Of a stretch of DNA of 64,000 nt, positions 43,601-55,479 are shown piece by piece (positions within the stretch are counted from its first letter, which is position 1; the number at the start of each line of letters is the position of its first letter). Under the pieces are notes generated by a model. The model searched no databases. It had not been told where the DNA came from and worked only from the letters and a program-made list of their open reading frames with translations. Where the stretch lies: NCBI RefSeq assembly GCF_027595985.1, contig NC_073302.1, positions 217,929,354 through 217,993,353 on the forward strand, written 5' to 3'. The stretch is from Sorex araneus (lineage: Eukaryota; Chordata; Mammalia; Eulipotyphla; Soricidae). Both the position numbers and the translations under genes were made by a program.

Positions 43601-44430
43601 GGGTAAAGCAACAGTAAATATATGATTGACAGTCCAAGCTGCATACTGAGAGTCTATTACAATATTTATTCATTCAGAATAATTTTGTAAAAGAGAAATA
43701 ATTGCAAACAGTTCATTCTTCTGAACTGATTTATATGGAGTTTGTAAAACCTTGTCATTTTGCATATCAGTATAAGCAGCCTTTCCTTCTTTACTAGCAT
43801 CTATGAAGAATGTAACAGTGGACTCAGTAGGTTCAGCTTTTATAATATTAGGCCAAATACAATTAGAAAATTTGAGAAATTGAAATATCTTTTGCTTTGG
43901 AAAGTTGTTATGAATTTTGCCCAGATAATTAGTGCAAACAATTTGCCAATCTTCATCAATTTCCTATAGCACTTGAATTTGCTCACTAGTACAATAATTT
44001 CAGTAGGATCACTCCCTATTTATTGTCTAGTTCTTCTTCTTCCTTTGAAATTTATTTGAGATCTTTATTTACATAAGTAACCAATGTTTTACTAGACTTG
44101 TTACATTAAAAAACTCCATTCCACAATATTAGTTTCTTGTACCAAAATCCCAGTAGGAGAACGAAGTATGAAACACTATCAGATTTTAACTTTCTGAAGA
44201 GTCAATTCTATCAAGCTGAGCCTTCTTAACGATCTCCTCAATTATTTCTAATTCTTTTTCAGCTGCTGGGCTAAGTTGCCTTGGACTATTTAAAGAGGGA
44301 TCACCTTCCAATATTTGAAACAAATTTTGTAGGGAATAGGTTGGCATACCCAAGGAAGGCCGTAGCCAACTTATATTTTCTAATAGTTTTTGAAAGTCAT
44401 TTAGTTTTTAATTTATCTATCCGAATTTGG

Positions 44431-44681
44431 GCTGGAGTGATAGCACAGCGGTTGGGCGTTCGCCTTTCATGCGGCCAACCCAAGTTCGATTCCTCTGCCC
44501 CTCTCGGAGAGCCTGGCAAGCTACCGAGAGTATGGAGACCGCGAGGCAGAGCCTGGCAAGCTAAGCTACCCGTGTGTATTGGATATGCCAAAAACAGTAA
44601 CAATAAGTCTCTCAATGAGAGACGTTACTGGTGCCCACTCGAACAAATCGATGAGCAATGGGATGACAGTGACAGTGACTT
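44431..44681 (+). mobile_element. Type 2 SINE inserted in the provirus
   Basis: Full-length: A box 'tagcacagcggt', B box 'agttcgattcc', 'gatatgccaaaaacagtaacaa' and a (GACAGT) tail. Target duplication tccgaatttgg at 44,420-44,430 and 44,682-44,692. It is therefore younger than the provirus. Confidence 0.95.
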
Positions 44682-44689
44682 TCCGAATT

Positions 44690-45470
44690 TGGACTTTTTG
44701 AGGTGTAATTTTACTCTCCCATATCATTTGTCCCAAAAATTCCCAAGGAACCTGACATTGAATTTTGTCCTGTGCAATTTTTAAACCCATGACTCTAGTT
44801 CATAAGTTATAGCTTCATAAACTTCCTGCAAATTTACTTGTGGTGGAGCAGTAATTAGCATATCATCCGTATAGTGAATAATTTTGACTTCAGGGTACTG
44901 TGCCCAATTATATCCAATGGTTGATTAACAAAATATTGACACAGCGTGGGACTATTCATGCCCCAATACATATTCATGCCCTAACACATCCCTTGAGGCA
45001 AAACAGTCCAGTGATATCTTTTAGCAGGAGTTCACTATTTAGGAAGGCACAGTAAAGGCAAATTTTTCTCTATCCTCTTCTCTCAAAGGGATGGAATAGA
45101 AACAATCCTTTAGATCAATATAATAACATTCCATTGTTTTGGAATAATGGCCAAATTAGATAGGCCCACAAAAAGGGCCCATTGGTTCCATGCAGTCATT
45201 AACTTTTCTTAGATCACTTAACATTTGCCATTTACCAGTCTTTTTTCTTGATAACAAATTCTGGTGAATTCCAGGGGCTAGAGCTTAAAACAATATGTCC
45301 CAATTCAAACAGTTCTGTAATTAATTCATTTAAAGCCTTAAGTTTTTCTTTTGTTAAGGGCCACTGCTCAACCCAAACAGGCTGAACCTTTTTTCAGACT
45401 ATTAGGAGAGCTGTCCTTCGAGCAGCGGTCCAAATTAAAAAGGCGATTGCTGAGACATCTCTTTTTCTTT
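44690..45470 (-). pseudogene. Reverse transcriptase remnant with altered active site
   Basis: No long open frame, but a minus-strand YTDDM motif (44,859-44,873) sits where retroviral RTs have YMDD, the polymerase active site. Stops and indels are scattered through the region, and the SINE at 44,431 cuts the RT/RNase H part. Confidence 0.65.
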
Positions 45471-45476
45471 AATATA

Positions 45477-45755
45477 TTACACACCAAGTTTTTGCAACAA
45501 ATCTCGTCCCCATAGGGTGATAGCTATTGGAGCAATATATGTTTGGATGACTGCCGTGTCTCCATCAGGATCACTACAATGAAGAGGTTGCACACTCTGT
45601 TGAACATCAGTGACCACTCCCATACCAGAAAAAATAACATCCACACAACGCTTTTGCCAAACCATAGGCCAATGATGAGAGGCGACAACAGGAACATCAG
45701 CACCTGAATCTAACATACCCTCCAGTTTTGTCCCATCCTTAAAAGTCATAACCAA
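45477..45755 (-). pseudogene. Retroviral aspartic protease remnant
   Basis: The segment of 92 residues has the catalytic LDSGADV motif and, near its end, the ALWGRDLL-type motif (here TLWGRDLLQKLGV). It is typical of betaretroviral protease, which matures Gag and Pol. The start is missing. Confidence 0.85.
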
Positions 45756-45985
45756 AGTAGACTTATCATCAGTAATCTTTTATTGCTCAATATATTTCTG
45801 CATTAGTGCTTCCAAAAATCACCTTTTCTTTTCATGCCTGTATTTTTTCCTAGTATGCACAGAAGTAAAAGCAGTTGAGCAATATGTTCCCCTTTAAATA
45901 TTCTGATATCCACTTGAACAGTGACTATAATTGAGATTTCATTCGCAAATTCACTGTCAATGAGTCCCGCTTTTACATTAACACC

Positions 45986-46249
45986 TCACAAAGTCATACT
46001 GCTTCTCCCTAGGATCAATTCTGCTGTTCCTTTTGGAAGGGTGCCATAAACACTAGTTGGGATTTTATAAATTTTATTAGGAGTCAAGACCAAATCCTGT
46101 AAAACTGAAATATCAGTGGCTACATTTCCTTCCGTTGCTCTCATAAGGTCAATATAAGACAGTTTTTTGCCAATGCTCTTGGGTTTATTGATTGTTATCA
46201 TGGTACGGGATGAAAAACTCTTTAATTTAATTTGAGGTTTTATTGACAA
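45986..46249 (-). pseudogene. Retroviral dUTPase remnant
   Basis: Contains the family region 'DLVLTPNKIYKIPTSVYGTL' followed by LPKGTAELILGRSSMT, which carries the conserved GRSS motif of trimeric dUTPases. dUTPase keeps dUTP low during reverse transcription. Its place upstream of protease in the pro frame is typical of betaretroviruses. Confidence 0.8.
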
Positions 46250-46530
46250 TTTCCTGTATTGTTGAAGGGGCCCCGGGTCGAGCCCTGACTCCCATTTCCC
46301 AATGGATCATTAGCTTTTCTAAATTTTTCTCTTTTGTAATGGCACTTATTAGCCCAATGCTTTCCCTTCCCACATTGTCTACAGACACCTGGTTCTTTCC
46401 CCATCCCAGACTTAATATTAGTACAATCTCGTCTGAGATGTCCCAAAGCTCCACAGCTGTAACATTTTACCTGGTTTACTCTTTTAAAAGCAGCGGCTAT
46501 TATTTGTGCCTGATGGGTTGGTGTTCCCAC
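46240..46530 (-). pseudogene. Gag nucleocapsid with two CCHC zinc knuckles
   Basis: CYSCGALGHLRRDC and CRQCGKGKHWANKC are two CX2CX4HX4C knuckles that bind genomic RNA. The open frame overlaps the dUTPase frame by a few bases, the usual gag/pro frame-switch region. Confidence 0.9.
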
Positions 46531-47257
46531 TTCCCTACATACTTTAATAAAATCATCCAGGGAGTTTTTCCCACTAGCTTAGCAGTTTGAATTGCCTTTT
46601 GGCAATCTGCTGTAGCGTTTTCCATCGCTAACGTTAGCATAAGCATTTCACGAAGGCCTTCATCAGGTATAGCCTTTTCAAGAGAGTCCTGGAGTCTGGC
46701 AATAATATCTGTGAACAGTTCATTTACTTCCTGAAAGAATTTTGTGAATGACATAGTACGTTTTGCAGAGGTCTCAAGATAACGCTATGCCTTTAGACAG
46801 GTCTTATTAACAGCTTTTAAAATGTTTGCCTCCAGACGGACTTGTTCTTCCGATAAAGCCCACTTGCCAGTGCCTAAAGTCTGGTTCACAGTGATATCGA
46901 CTTGTTTTGTTGTTTTAATTCTAGCAAATTTCTCAGCCTCTTCTCTCCACCAAAATTTAAATTGTACATATTGAGAATTTTCCAACACTCCTTTGCAAGC
47001 ATTTGCCAATCAAGCGGAATTACAGTATTAGCTTCTGCAAAATTTTCAAGAAGGGCCAACACATAGTTAGAAATAACACCATAAGTGGTCTCAGCTTGCT
47101 TAAATGAGGAGAGAAACTTAAGAGGAACAAGCTCATATTCCCCTGCCTGTCTTTTTCTCTGCACATCAGGATTGCAAATGACTGGAAAAGCCATAAACTG
47201 AGCAGGATGTTGACTCAATTTTTCCTTATATAAAGGAGCTTCAGATTTTTGCATCAT
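46500..47257 (-). pseudogene. Gag capsid region, frameshifted
   Basis: Three minus-strand pieces (46,886-47,257; 46,785-47,009; 46,500-46,754) cover a capsid-like region, for example FPVICNPDVQRKRQAG, GVLENSQYVQFKFWW, and the later AIPDEGLREMLMLTLAMENA with QTAKLVGKTPW. They are separated by frameshifts. Confidence 0.75.
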
Positions 47258-47880
47258 GATGGGAATGCAACTCAGAAGTAAGCTTAAAACGGCAACACAG
47301 ACTTTCCTCTTCCCTATTCTTCTATAAGTGAGGGGAAGGAACTGCCAAAGAGTCAGGATCAGTGATACCCTGTACAGGAGGCATTATCCTTCTTTCAGAA
47401 GGGTGATGCATCTCAAGGTACTTCATTTGACTAATTAATTTATCTAATTTTTAATTAACTTTTCTCATCTCTTGGGTGCTTATAACCTCTTTTGAAACTG
47501 AATTCTCTGTGTCTGACTCGAAGTTGTCAGACTCAAGGTGAATCATCAATTTGATATGAATCGCCAGATAATATAGATGTTGTTGGCTTAGCACAAAATT
47601 TAGGCTGAGTCAAAGATTTTTCCCCACTCTTCTCCTCTAACACAGGAGTATCTCTGTAAGTTGCTTTGAAAATGTGTGCATGATGCAACTTTTTCCCTAC
47701 TTTGTTCCATAGTTTTAAATCAAATTGCTCTCTATTTTTTATTTAAACAATACCTTTTTACCCTCTCAAGGAGGCATAGCTTTATCTGTTCCTTCAATGG
47801 CAGACCAGCTGCTTTTGTTAGGGAGCTCAGAGTATCAATATAGGCATCCTTCTGTGATGTTACAGAATTACCCAGTACTC

Positions 47881-48277
47881 TTTTTTCTTTTCTTCCTTTA
47901 TTTATTCTTAATTTCTTTATTCCGTTTCTTTCTCCTTTTCTTCTTTTCCCTTTCTTTCTTCCTGTCTATCTTTCTTTATTCCTTTTCTTTCTCTTTTTCT
48001 TCTTTTCCCTTTCTTTCTATCTATATTTCTTTATTTCTTTCTCCCTATCTTTCTCTTTTTCTTCTTCCTTCCTTTTTCTTTCTATCTATATCTCTTTTAT
48101 TCCATTCTATCTATATTTCTTTATTTCCTTACTTTCTCTTTTCTTCTTCCTTTCTATCTATATGTCTTTTATTCCCTTTCTCTTTTTCTTCCTTTCTTTC
48201 TTTCTATATATATTCTTTATTCCCTGTTTCTTTTTCTTCCTTCCTTCCTTTCTTCCTTCCTTCCTTCCTTTCTCTCT

Positions 48278-48367
<90 letters not shown>

Positions 48368-48393
48368 TTTCTTTCTCTCTCTCTTTCTTTCTT

Positions 48394-48486
<93 letters not shown>

Positions 48487-48645
48487 ATGTCTCTCTCTTT
48501 CTTTTCTTTCGTTCTTTCTTTCTCTTTTTCTTCTTTCTTTCTTCATATCTATATTTCTTTATTCCCTTTATTTCTCTATTTCTTCTTCTACCTTTCTTAC
48601 TTTCTGTCTATATATCTCTTCCTTTCTTTATTTCTTCTGTACTGA
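47881..48645. repeat. (TTTC)n-rich tract in the provirus leader
   Basis: About 765 bp of almost pure pyrimidine on the plus strand, with a perfect (TTTC)n core at about 48,270-48,485. Read in provirus sense it is a purine-rich leader between primer-binding site and gag. Imperfect 'ttctatctatatttcttta' units (47,960-48,220) suggest a minisatellite phase as well. Confidence 0.9.
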
Positions 48646-48656
48646 GCCTTTATCTT

Positions 48657-48676
48657 GAGCCACGCGCTGGGTGCCA
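48657..48676 (-). other. Primer-binding site (lysine tRNA-like)
   Basis: On the minus strand, two bases after the 5' LTR, TGGCACCCAGCGCGTGGCTC matches the tRNA-Lys1,2 site of betaretroviruses at about 16 of 20 positions by my alignment. Confidence 0.75.
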
Positions 48677-48678
48677 TA

Positions 48679-49004
48679 TGTTGCAGTAAGGTTTGGTTAG
48701 ACAGTCTGAGGAATTAAGATATGCACGCGAATGAAATACTTTTTGAAGGATCAAAATACTGTCTCTGGTGTTGTGCTGTGCTCCAAAGCAATCTGTTCAG
48801 CCCCTCTTATTAACTAGCTTGATGTTCTAACCAATGATTTTCAGCCACATAGACAGAATATGCAAATTAATTTAGTCAATAGAAACAGTATCAAAGTCAG
48901 TTACATAACCGGAAGCATAGTCAGTTAAAGAAAAAGTAACAGAAAAACAATTTTAACATCCATGTCTAGCTAGCCCCGAGATTGTGAGATGTTGTACACC
49001 AACA
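48679..49004 (-). repeat. 5' LTR of the provirus
   Basis: Begins tgttgcag and ends ccaaca on the plus strand. Followed by 'tgacatcaggtggggagc', matching the right flank of the solo LTR at 6,238. Confidence 0.9.
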
Positions 49005-49011
49005 TGACATC

Positions 49012-49375
49012 AGGTGGGGAGCTTGCCATGCACGTGACCAACCCAGCATTGATATCCCCAGCACACTCCAGATGATGCCCGGAGTACTGCCGATCCCTCA
49101 GAGCAGAGCCAGGCATAAGCCCTGAATGTTTGGCCCCAAATGTTTAGAAATCAGATGTCCAACAATACGTGCTTGATAGATTGGTAGGATGCATCAGATT
49201 ACAGTGTGACGGTAGACAGACTACATCAAATACTGATTTTTAATTATGGCCATACCCAGCAATGCTCAGGGCTTACACCTTGTCTGCCCTCAGAAATTCC
49301 TCCTAGTGGTGCTTGGGGGCACAAAAGGATGACGGAGAATGAAGCTGGGTTGACCACGTGCAAGGTAACAACAGC
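49012..49375. mobile_element. Two SINE fragments, copy B
   Basis: Counterparts of 6,245-6,395 (plus) and 6,520-6,650 (minus). Confidence 0.6.
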
Positions 49376-49849
49376 CTTACCTTTAATGATAGTAAAATTT
49401 CTTTCAGTGAACACCATTCCTTTGTTTCTATTACAGAAAGATAAATGAAATGTTTTGGTGATTAATTCTCACATGTATCTTAATCGCCCAGCAACATACC
49501 AACTCATTGTTCCCGGGCTTTATTTTTCTTTTGAAATAGGCTCCTAGATGTTGTTGGCACGGACAATAAGGATTTGGACCTGAAACGTCCTGTCTCCTCT
49601 CGGGACTCTCTTACACCCATAGAGAAAATTGAGGCATTGGACATAATGCCATATTCTCCAGTGCTTGCTTCTAAGAAGTTTTATCACAAAAATGGTAAGG
49701 AGAGGAAAGATATCGAACCCGGGTGTCCCACATGCATTGTTGCCCATTCAGCTTTCTCTCTGGCCTTCAACTTGGGGTTTTCAGCTGAGAAAGGCAATCA
49801 GAAGTAGACCTTAGTAAAATGACCCTGTATCCTAAAGAATGAATTTGAA

Positions 49850-50020
49850 GGAGGGGCCAGAGCAATTGTGTACAGTAGGTGGAGTGCTTGCTTGGCATGC
49901 AATGGACCTGCGTTGATCTCTCGCACCACATATGGTTCCCCAATCCAATTAGGGGATGATTCCTGAGTGCCCAACTAAGTGGGATCCTTGAGCCCTTCTA
50001 TGGATGTCCCAGAAAAGAAA
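49850..50020 (+). mobile_element. Degenerate SINE, copy B
   Basis: Counterpart of 6,970-7,150. Confidence 0.6.
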
Positions 50021-50323
50021 AACAAAAGAGTGAATCGAGTGGAACAAATCTGGAAGCAGAACTAACCCAGGGATGGTTTGACTCCTACCCTAAGTTCTGT
50101 TTCAGTGTGGTGTGTGACAAAATAAGCAGAGAAAAAGTAGAATTACACTGCCAGGAGGCAGGACAGGGGCGAGCCAGCAGCACATCTCTGAGTACGACTG
50201 TGACAATAGTTGTCAACATTTGGATAGATGCTGAGAAGACCAGAAATATTTTAATGACGTCTTTAGATCAGAGATTTTCATTTTTCATCAGACTTTGCAG
50301 CTGTTGAAATATTTTCTCTACAG

Positions 50324-50465
50324 CTATTGCTGCCCAGATGATCATGGATGGTGATGAGAAAGACAAGGAAGGTCAAGACTCTGCAGAAGTAATTCTAACA
50401 AAACCTTTACCAGTACCCACGGGGAGGAGGAACTGGAGGGTACAGCCAGCTTGAAGTCAGCCGCA
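50324..50465 (+). pseudogene. Candidate acidic exon, frameshifted copy B
   Basis: Acceptor 'ttctctacag' and donor 'GCA|gtacgt' are kept as in 7,455-7,594, but 'cccacggggagg' has one extra G against 'cccacagagg', which shifts the frame. The better acceptor here (cag rather than tag) suggests the ancestral site. Confidence 0.4.
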
Positions 50466-50853
50466 GTACGTAGATCCCAAACGTTTCTGGTAAAGTCAGA
50501 AGTTCAGTACTGCAGTCACTGGGAACCAATGGGACTGTCTCTCAGAGAGCTTCAGTGTTTCAATGCCATTAGTCACTCTGGTCCACCTTCCTAAGGCTTG
50601 AGCTCAAATCTAGGCTCCAGAGCCACAATCCCTCTTCTTTCTTTTGTCTCCAACTGACATGAATCCACTTCTCATCTCACATCATTCATTCACCAACTTC
50701 TCACACCTCTTAGTATTTCCTGGAAATACCATGCCTGGAAAATGAAAGCTTGGCAGCAACCCAGACCATTATTTTCCTGGTGAAGTGTTTCTTAAAGATT
50801 TTGAGGTTGTCTTTTCAATGCCCCAAATGCTCATGGATGGTGCTCCCCTTAGG

Positions 50854-51040
50854 GTTCGACTGAGCTCTTCGAGACAGCCACTCTGGAAGTGAGCACGCCA
50901 TTGTCATCTCTGAGTAATCTGCAGGACTTTACTTACCGTCAAGCTCCTGAGAATGTTGGTGTGAGATGTAGGATACTCAGAGACATTAACGGTATCTTTC
51001 ACAAACAAATGCTACTTTATGTTTGTGAAAACTAGAGAGA
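50854..51040 (+). pseudogene. Tubby-like exon, decayed copy B
   Basis: Same acceptor 'gctccccttag' as 7,982. FTYRQAPENVGVRCRILRDI is readable and keeps the VRCR cysteine and RD that copy A has lost. Then 'ggtatctttcacaaacaaatg' breaks the frame. Together the two copies support a tubby origin. Confidence 0.5.
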
Positions 51041-51281
51041 ATAAGGCAGAGAATCAGGAGTATGACACTGGATTTTCCTGTAAATTTGGGGCCTCAAACA
51101 GAAGAGTTTGGGGGACTTGAATTGCTGAGGGGTTCATGAGGACCTTCACCTGGGCATTAGAGCAGGTGAGCTGGTGGGAAAAGGGACTACTTGTCCCTGG
51201 GCTCTGTGTTCCTGGAGTCCTTAGGCAGCTAGGCACAATCTTCTACTCCTGTGCAGCCAAAGGAAAAGAGTTTTAGGGTCC

Positions 51282-51675
51282 GGATCGAAAGCACAGCAGG
51301 TAGGGCGTTTGCCTTGCACATGGCCGACCCAGGTTCAAATCCCAGCATTCCATACTGTCCTTCAAGCACTGCCTGGAGTAATTATTTAGTACAGAGCCAG
51401 GAGTAACCCCTGTGCATTGCCAGTGTGACAAGAAAAGAAAAGAAAAGAAAAGAAAAGAAAAGAAAAGAAAAGGAAAGGAAAGGAAAGGAAAGGAAAGGAA
51501 AGGAAAGGAAAGGAAAGGAAAGGAAAGGAAAGGAAAGGAAAGGAAAGGAAAGGAAAAGAAGGAGGGAGGGAGGGAGGGAGGGAGGGAGGGAGGGAGGAAG
51601 GAAGGAAGGAAGGAAGGAAGGAAGGAAGGAAGGAAGGAAGGAAGGAAGGAAGGAAGGAAGGAAGGAAGGAAGGAA
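51282..51675 (+). mobile_element. SINE with expanded (AAAAG)n/(GGAAA)n/(GGAA)n tail, copy B
   Basis: The SINE (51,282-51,424) is followed by three consecutive purine microsatellite blocks: AAAAG-type (51,430-51,470), AAAGG-type (51,470-51,558) and GGGA then GGAA (51,560-51,675). Copy A lacks these. Confidence 0.9.
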
Positions 51676-51684
51676 AGCGTCTTA

Positions 51685-51850
51685 GGGTCCAGAGCAATAG
51701 TCCATAGTACGAGGAGAAAGGCATTTTCCTTGCACAGGGCCAGTCTAGGCTCGATTTCTGAAACTCCGGCTGGTTCTTGAGCACTGCCAGGACTAATTTT
51801 GAGTACAGAGCCAGGAGGAACCCCTGAGCATCACTGAGTGTGGCCAAACA
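51685..51850 (+). mobile_element. SINE, copy B
   Basis: 'gagcaatagtccatagtacgagg...ccaggactaattttgagtacagagccaggaggaacccctgagcatcactgagtgtggcc'. Not present in copy A. Confidence 0.75.
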
Positions 51851-52469
51851 TCCCTTCCCATCCCCCAAAGGAAGTAATATAGTGGGAAGGAATATTTAAA
51901 GAAATAATTTTCCCGGGTTTGGCTGGGTGGAGGGTTACTGTGGCCTCTCTGGCTGTTCTTCTTAAATAGGTAAGAAAGATAAAGGCATACTTGGGACTAG
52001 CCCTTTGAAATATGTATAATGGTGGCACAGTTCATTGTTGACCAGGGCTTTCTTCTTTTTCCAAATGTTTGTCCTTGCAGCTAGAAAGTATAAGAAGTTT
52101 ATGATATCGTAATACATTATCTCCATTGACGTTACGAAATTACATCATGGAGGGGGGGTAGCAACCCGAGGCTCAACCTGTCACAATGTTAGTAATCTCT
52201 TCTATTGAGGCCTTAATGTCTCTGGGGTAACCTACAACAATCTCCACCCTCTTTCCTCTAAGGAAACCTTTAGGGATCATTGTTAGCACAGTATTCATAT
52301 GAAGTAATACAAAATTAATGATATAGGATCTGCCTTTGGGGCAGGCTTGTGTGGTGGGAAGAAATAATAGTGGTGGGAAGAGGGATTGGTGTGGAATTGG
52401 TTTTGGAATATTGAGTGCCATAAATGATAGTGAACAACTTTCTAAAAATAAAATTAAAAAAATCTTGGG

Positions 52470-52630
52470 GATGTGAACCACCTGATAAAACAGTCTGCAT
52501 TCAACTAGACCAGATTCGAATCCTGGCACCACATAAGTTACCTGAGCAACACCTGAAATCCCTCGTGAACATAGAGGTAGGAATAAGCCCTGAGCCTCAC
52601 TGAGTGTGACTCGACCCTGCCCCTCCAACT
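52470..52630 (+). mobile_element. Degenerate SINE, copy B
   Basis: Counterpart of 11,390-11,550. The upstream sequence at about 52,320-52,335 is the empty site of the copy A L1. Confidence 0.6.
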
Positions 52631-52741
52631 TCTTTCTAATGAAGTGGGCCACTCCTGGGGCGGGTGAAGGGGGAGCAGCAAGGTCAACTCTCAGCGATGG
52701 TCAGAGAAGCAACTCTTGCTTGCTTCTGGAGAGATCTCTGA

Positions 52742-53014
<273 letters not shown>

Positions 53015-53137
53015 TGAATAGGCTGTATATTATATAGAATATTTTTGTAATAATCATTTCCTATAAATAATGACAACTTATACTATTAAGAGGATAACAA
53101 GCAAAGTTATGCAATTCTCTTTGTTTTTGTTTTGTTT

Positions 53138-53500
53138 GGGGGCCATACACAGATGTGCTCAGGACTTACTCCTGTCTCATTGCTCATGGATCATTCCTGA
53201 GTGTGCTTAGGGGTCAAACCCAGGTTGGCTACATGCAAAGCAACTGCCTTACCTGCTGCAATTTTTCTCTGGCCCCAGATATGTAATTATCTTACCAGAT
53301 TTCAGAACGAAAGTCATAAATACTACTGTTATTTTAATCTTTAAGATTTTTACAACACATACACCTTTTGGGGGATAGGGGGTGGTCAGAACCCAGAAAT
53401 GCTCAGGTATTAGTCCTGACTCTGTGCCCAGGGATTGAACCCTGGTCAGATGCATGCAAGGGAAGCACCTTGCTCACTATACTATCTTTCCATCCCCCAC
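53138..53500 (-). mobile_element. Two SINE fragments, copy B
   Basis: Counterparts of 12,045-12,198 and 12,285-12,415. Confidence 0.7.
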
Positions 53501-53631
53501 ATATACTTCTTCTTAAGTCTGCTATCATTATGTAATAGTTCTCTCTCTATATACTGTATATGTCTAGTTATTTGCAGCCATGTGACACATCATATATATG
53601 TATATATGTATATATATCACATATATATATA

Positions 53632-53870
53632 TGCCTCTCAGAGAGCCTGGCAAGCTACCAAGAGTATCCTACCAGCACGGTAGAGCCTGGCAAGCTCTTC
53701 GTGGCGTATTTGATATGCCACAGTAATAAAAACAGTCTGAAAAGAGCCTCCAATCATTGGGAAAGACGAGTAAGGAGAGGCTGCTAAAATCTCAGGGCTG
53801 GGATGAATAGAGATGTTACTGGTGCTCGCTTGTGTAAATCGATGAAAAACGGGATGACAGTGACAGTGAA
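53632..53870 (+). mobile_element. Type 2 SINE, copy B
   Basis: Counterpart of 12,560-12,800, preceded by an AT microsatellite at 53,592-53,632. Confidence 0.8.
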
Positions 53871-54391
53871 ACCTGTTCACAATAACTTACTACACTGAAT
53901 ATTCCGACACCAAGCCCACCACTATTTCACCTTCCCACCCCCGTATTTCGAATGTATCCACCCTAGCCCCGAAAGCAGGACCTCAGTAATTTAGTTTGTA
54001 TTGCTCGTTATGGAAATCCGCTAAAAATGATCCCAAAAAGTTTCCTTAGAGAAAAGTGTGTGAAGATTGCTGACCCTTAATTTGTTCTGAATGCCTGCTG
54101 CATTCTCTCCGCAGCAGTGCTTCTTCTGTTTGATTAGTCACGTGGTCTTAATTTTACATGACCAAGATTTTAATTTTACATGATCGACACTTTGTGTTTA
54201 GAAAATAATCTTTCTATACTCTGGTTTGATTCTGGCATCCCATAGTGTTCCCCTGAGCACAGCCAGGAGTAATTCCAGGACGCATAGCCAGCAGTCAGCC
54301 CTGAGTATCGATTGGTGTAGCCCAAAAAGGAAAAGAAAAAAGAAAACTATCTTGCTTCACACACACACAATTTTTAAAAATTTAAAAATCC

Positions 54392-54568
54392 TGGGGCTGG
54401 AGAGATAGCACAGCGGGTAGGGCGTTTGCCTTGCACTCGGCCAACCCGGGTTCGATCCCCAGCATCCCATATGGTCCCCTGAGTACCGCCAGGAGTAATT
54501 CCTGAGTGCATGAGCCAGGAGTAACCCCTGTTCATTGCCAGGTGTGACCCAAAAAGCAAAAAAAAAAA
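54392..54568 (+). mobile_element. Young type 1 SINE, copy B only
   Basis: Near-consensus: 'ggggctggagagatagcacagcgggtagggcg', B box 'gggttcgatcc', A-rich tail. Target duplication atttaaaaatcc at 54,380-54,391 and 54,569-54,580. Copy A has the single unbroken site at 13,326-13,337. Confidence 0.97.
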
Positions 54569-54835
54569 ATTTAAAAATCCAGCTGAGCCTCTCTAGATTC
54601 TGAGCTTCTGCAGAGTCTGATCCTGCCGCTGGCACACTTGTCCCTGTTCTTCCCAGTCACTGATCCCAGTCATTGCTCAGGGCTCCATCAGGCTGCACCT
54701 TGTCCCAAGGAGGCCTGTGGGTCTTTCCAACAAGTATGGTCCCAAGACTCCCACCGTGTCTATGGGTCCCCCACCCTCTCCTGTGAGCCAGCCTCTCTCC
54801 TTCCGGTCCGCCTGAGGCACAATGTCATGACTGAC

Positions 54836-54904
54836 CTTCTTCCCTAGTTGGAAGGTGCTGTACCAGCTTCCTCGCTTCTCCCTGGACCATGAGGCCAGTT
54901 TCAC
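54836..54904 (-). pseudogene. Unidentified 69-bp exon-like segment, copy B
   Basis: Same splice sites and open frame as 13,591-13,659, with proline to arginine and leucine to serine changes. Protein family not recognised. Confidence 0.4.
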
Positions 54905-55479
54905 CTGAGAGACAAAGAGGGCCAGTGGATCACAGGCTCTGGGTGCCTCCCACCAGCTTCCTTTTTTTTTGGGGGGGTAAACTTCCTAAGTAGTGCTCAG
55001 GGGGTTGGGGGCCCCTCCCCGTGAGAGTTTGTTGCTCGGGCCTTGAAGTGCTGAGAGCCCCAGGGCCATACCTGTGTGTGTGAAACATGTGGTGCCATGG
55101 ATCAAAACTGGGTCTTTGCATGTGAAAGACATGTGCCTTGCCTCCTGAGCTACCTCCCCAGCCCCTGGCCTGGCCCTTGTGGCCTTGTTATCCCAGGCTG
55201 GAAGCCGGAGGCATCTGGGTGTCCCAGAGTACTTGTAGGCTTCAGGAGAGGTTCTATCCAGCACACACTCTTCAAGCAATGATGGACGGATGGACTTGGT
55301 GGACAAATGCCCCTGATTCTTGGCTCCCTATCAGCCTGTGTGGGGCAATTCCCAAGTGCTGCCTGCCTCACATTCTGCCAGATGTTCCCAGTGATGCAGA
55401 ATACACCCAACGATGACAGTGTAACCAAGCTCCCTTGAAGCCACTTCTCCAAGTTTGTCACCACCAACCATCTCCCTCT

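Larger units (their letters stand above)
41075..49004 (-). mobile_element. ERV-K-like (betaretrovirus-related) provirus, decayed
   Basis: Two LTRs of about 326 bp (41,075-41,401 and 48,679-49,004) flank 7.3 kb read on the minus strand. The order from its 5' end is primer-binding site, long purine-rich leader, gag (capsid, then two CCHC knuckles), dUTPase, protease, RT, RNase H, integrase, about 1.2 kb with no recognisable gene, polypurine tract, and LTR. dUTPase next to protease and the lysine-tRNA-like primer site fit class II/betaretroviral ERVs. All reading frames are broken and no env was recognised, so it cannot replicate. Copy A holds only a solo LTR at this site. Confidence 0.92.

Noticed and set aside
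47881-48645. CRISPR-like or satellite array
   Set aside because: Units are tetranucleotides and irregular, with no repeat-spacer pattern; the context is a mammalian provirus.
41071-49010. Target-site duplication of the provirus
   Set aside because: The bases left of 41,075 (gaaa) and right of 49,004 (tgacat) do not match, nor do those of the solo LTR; no duplication can be claimed.
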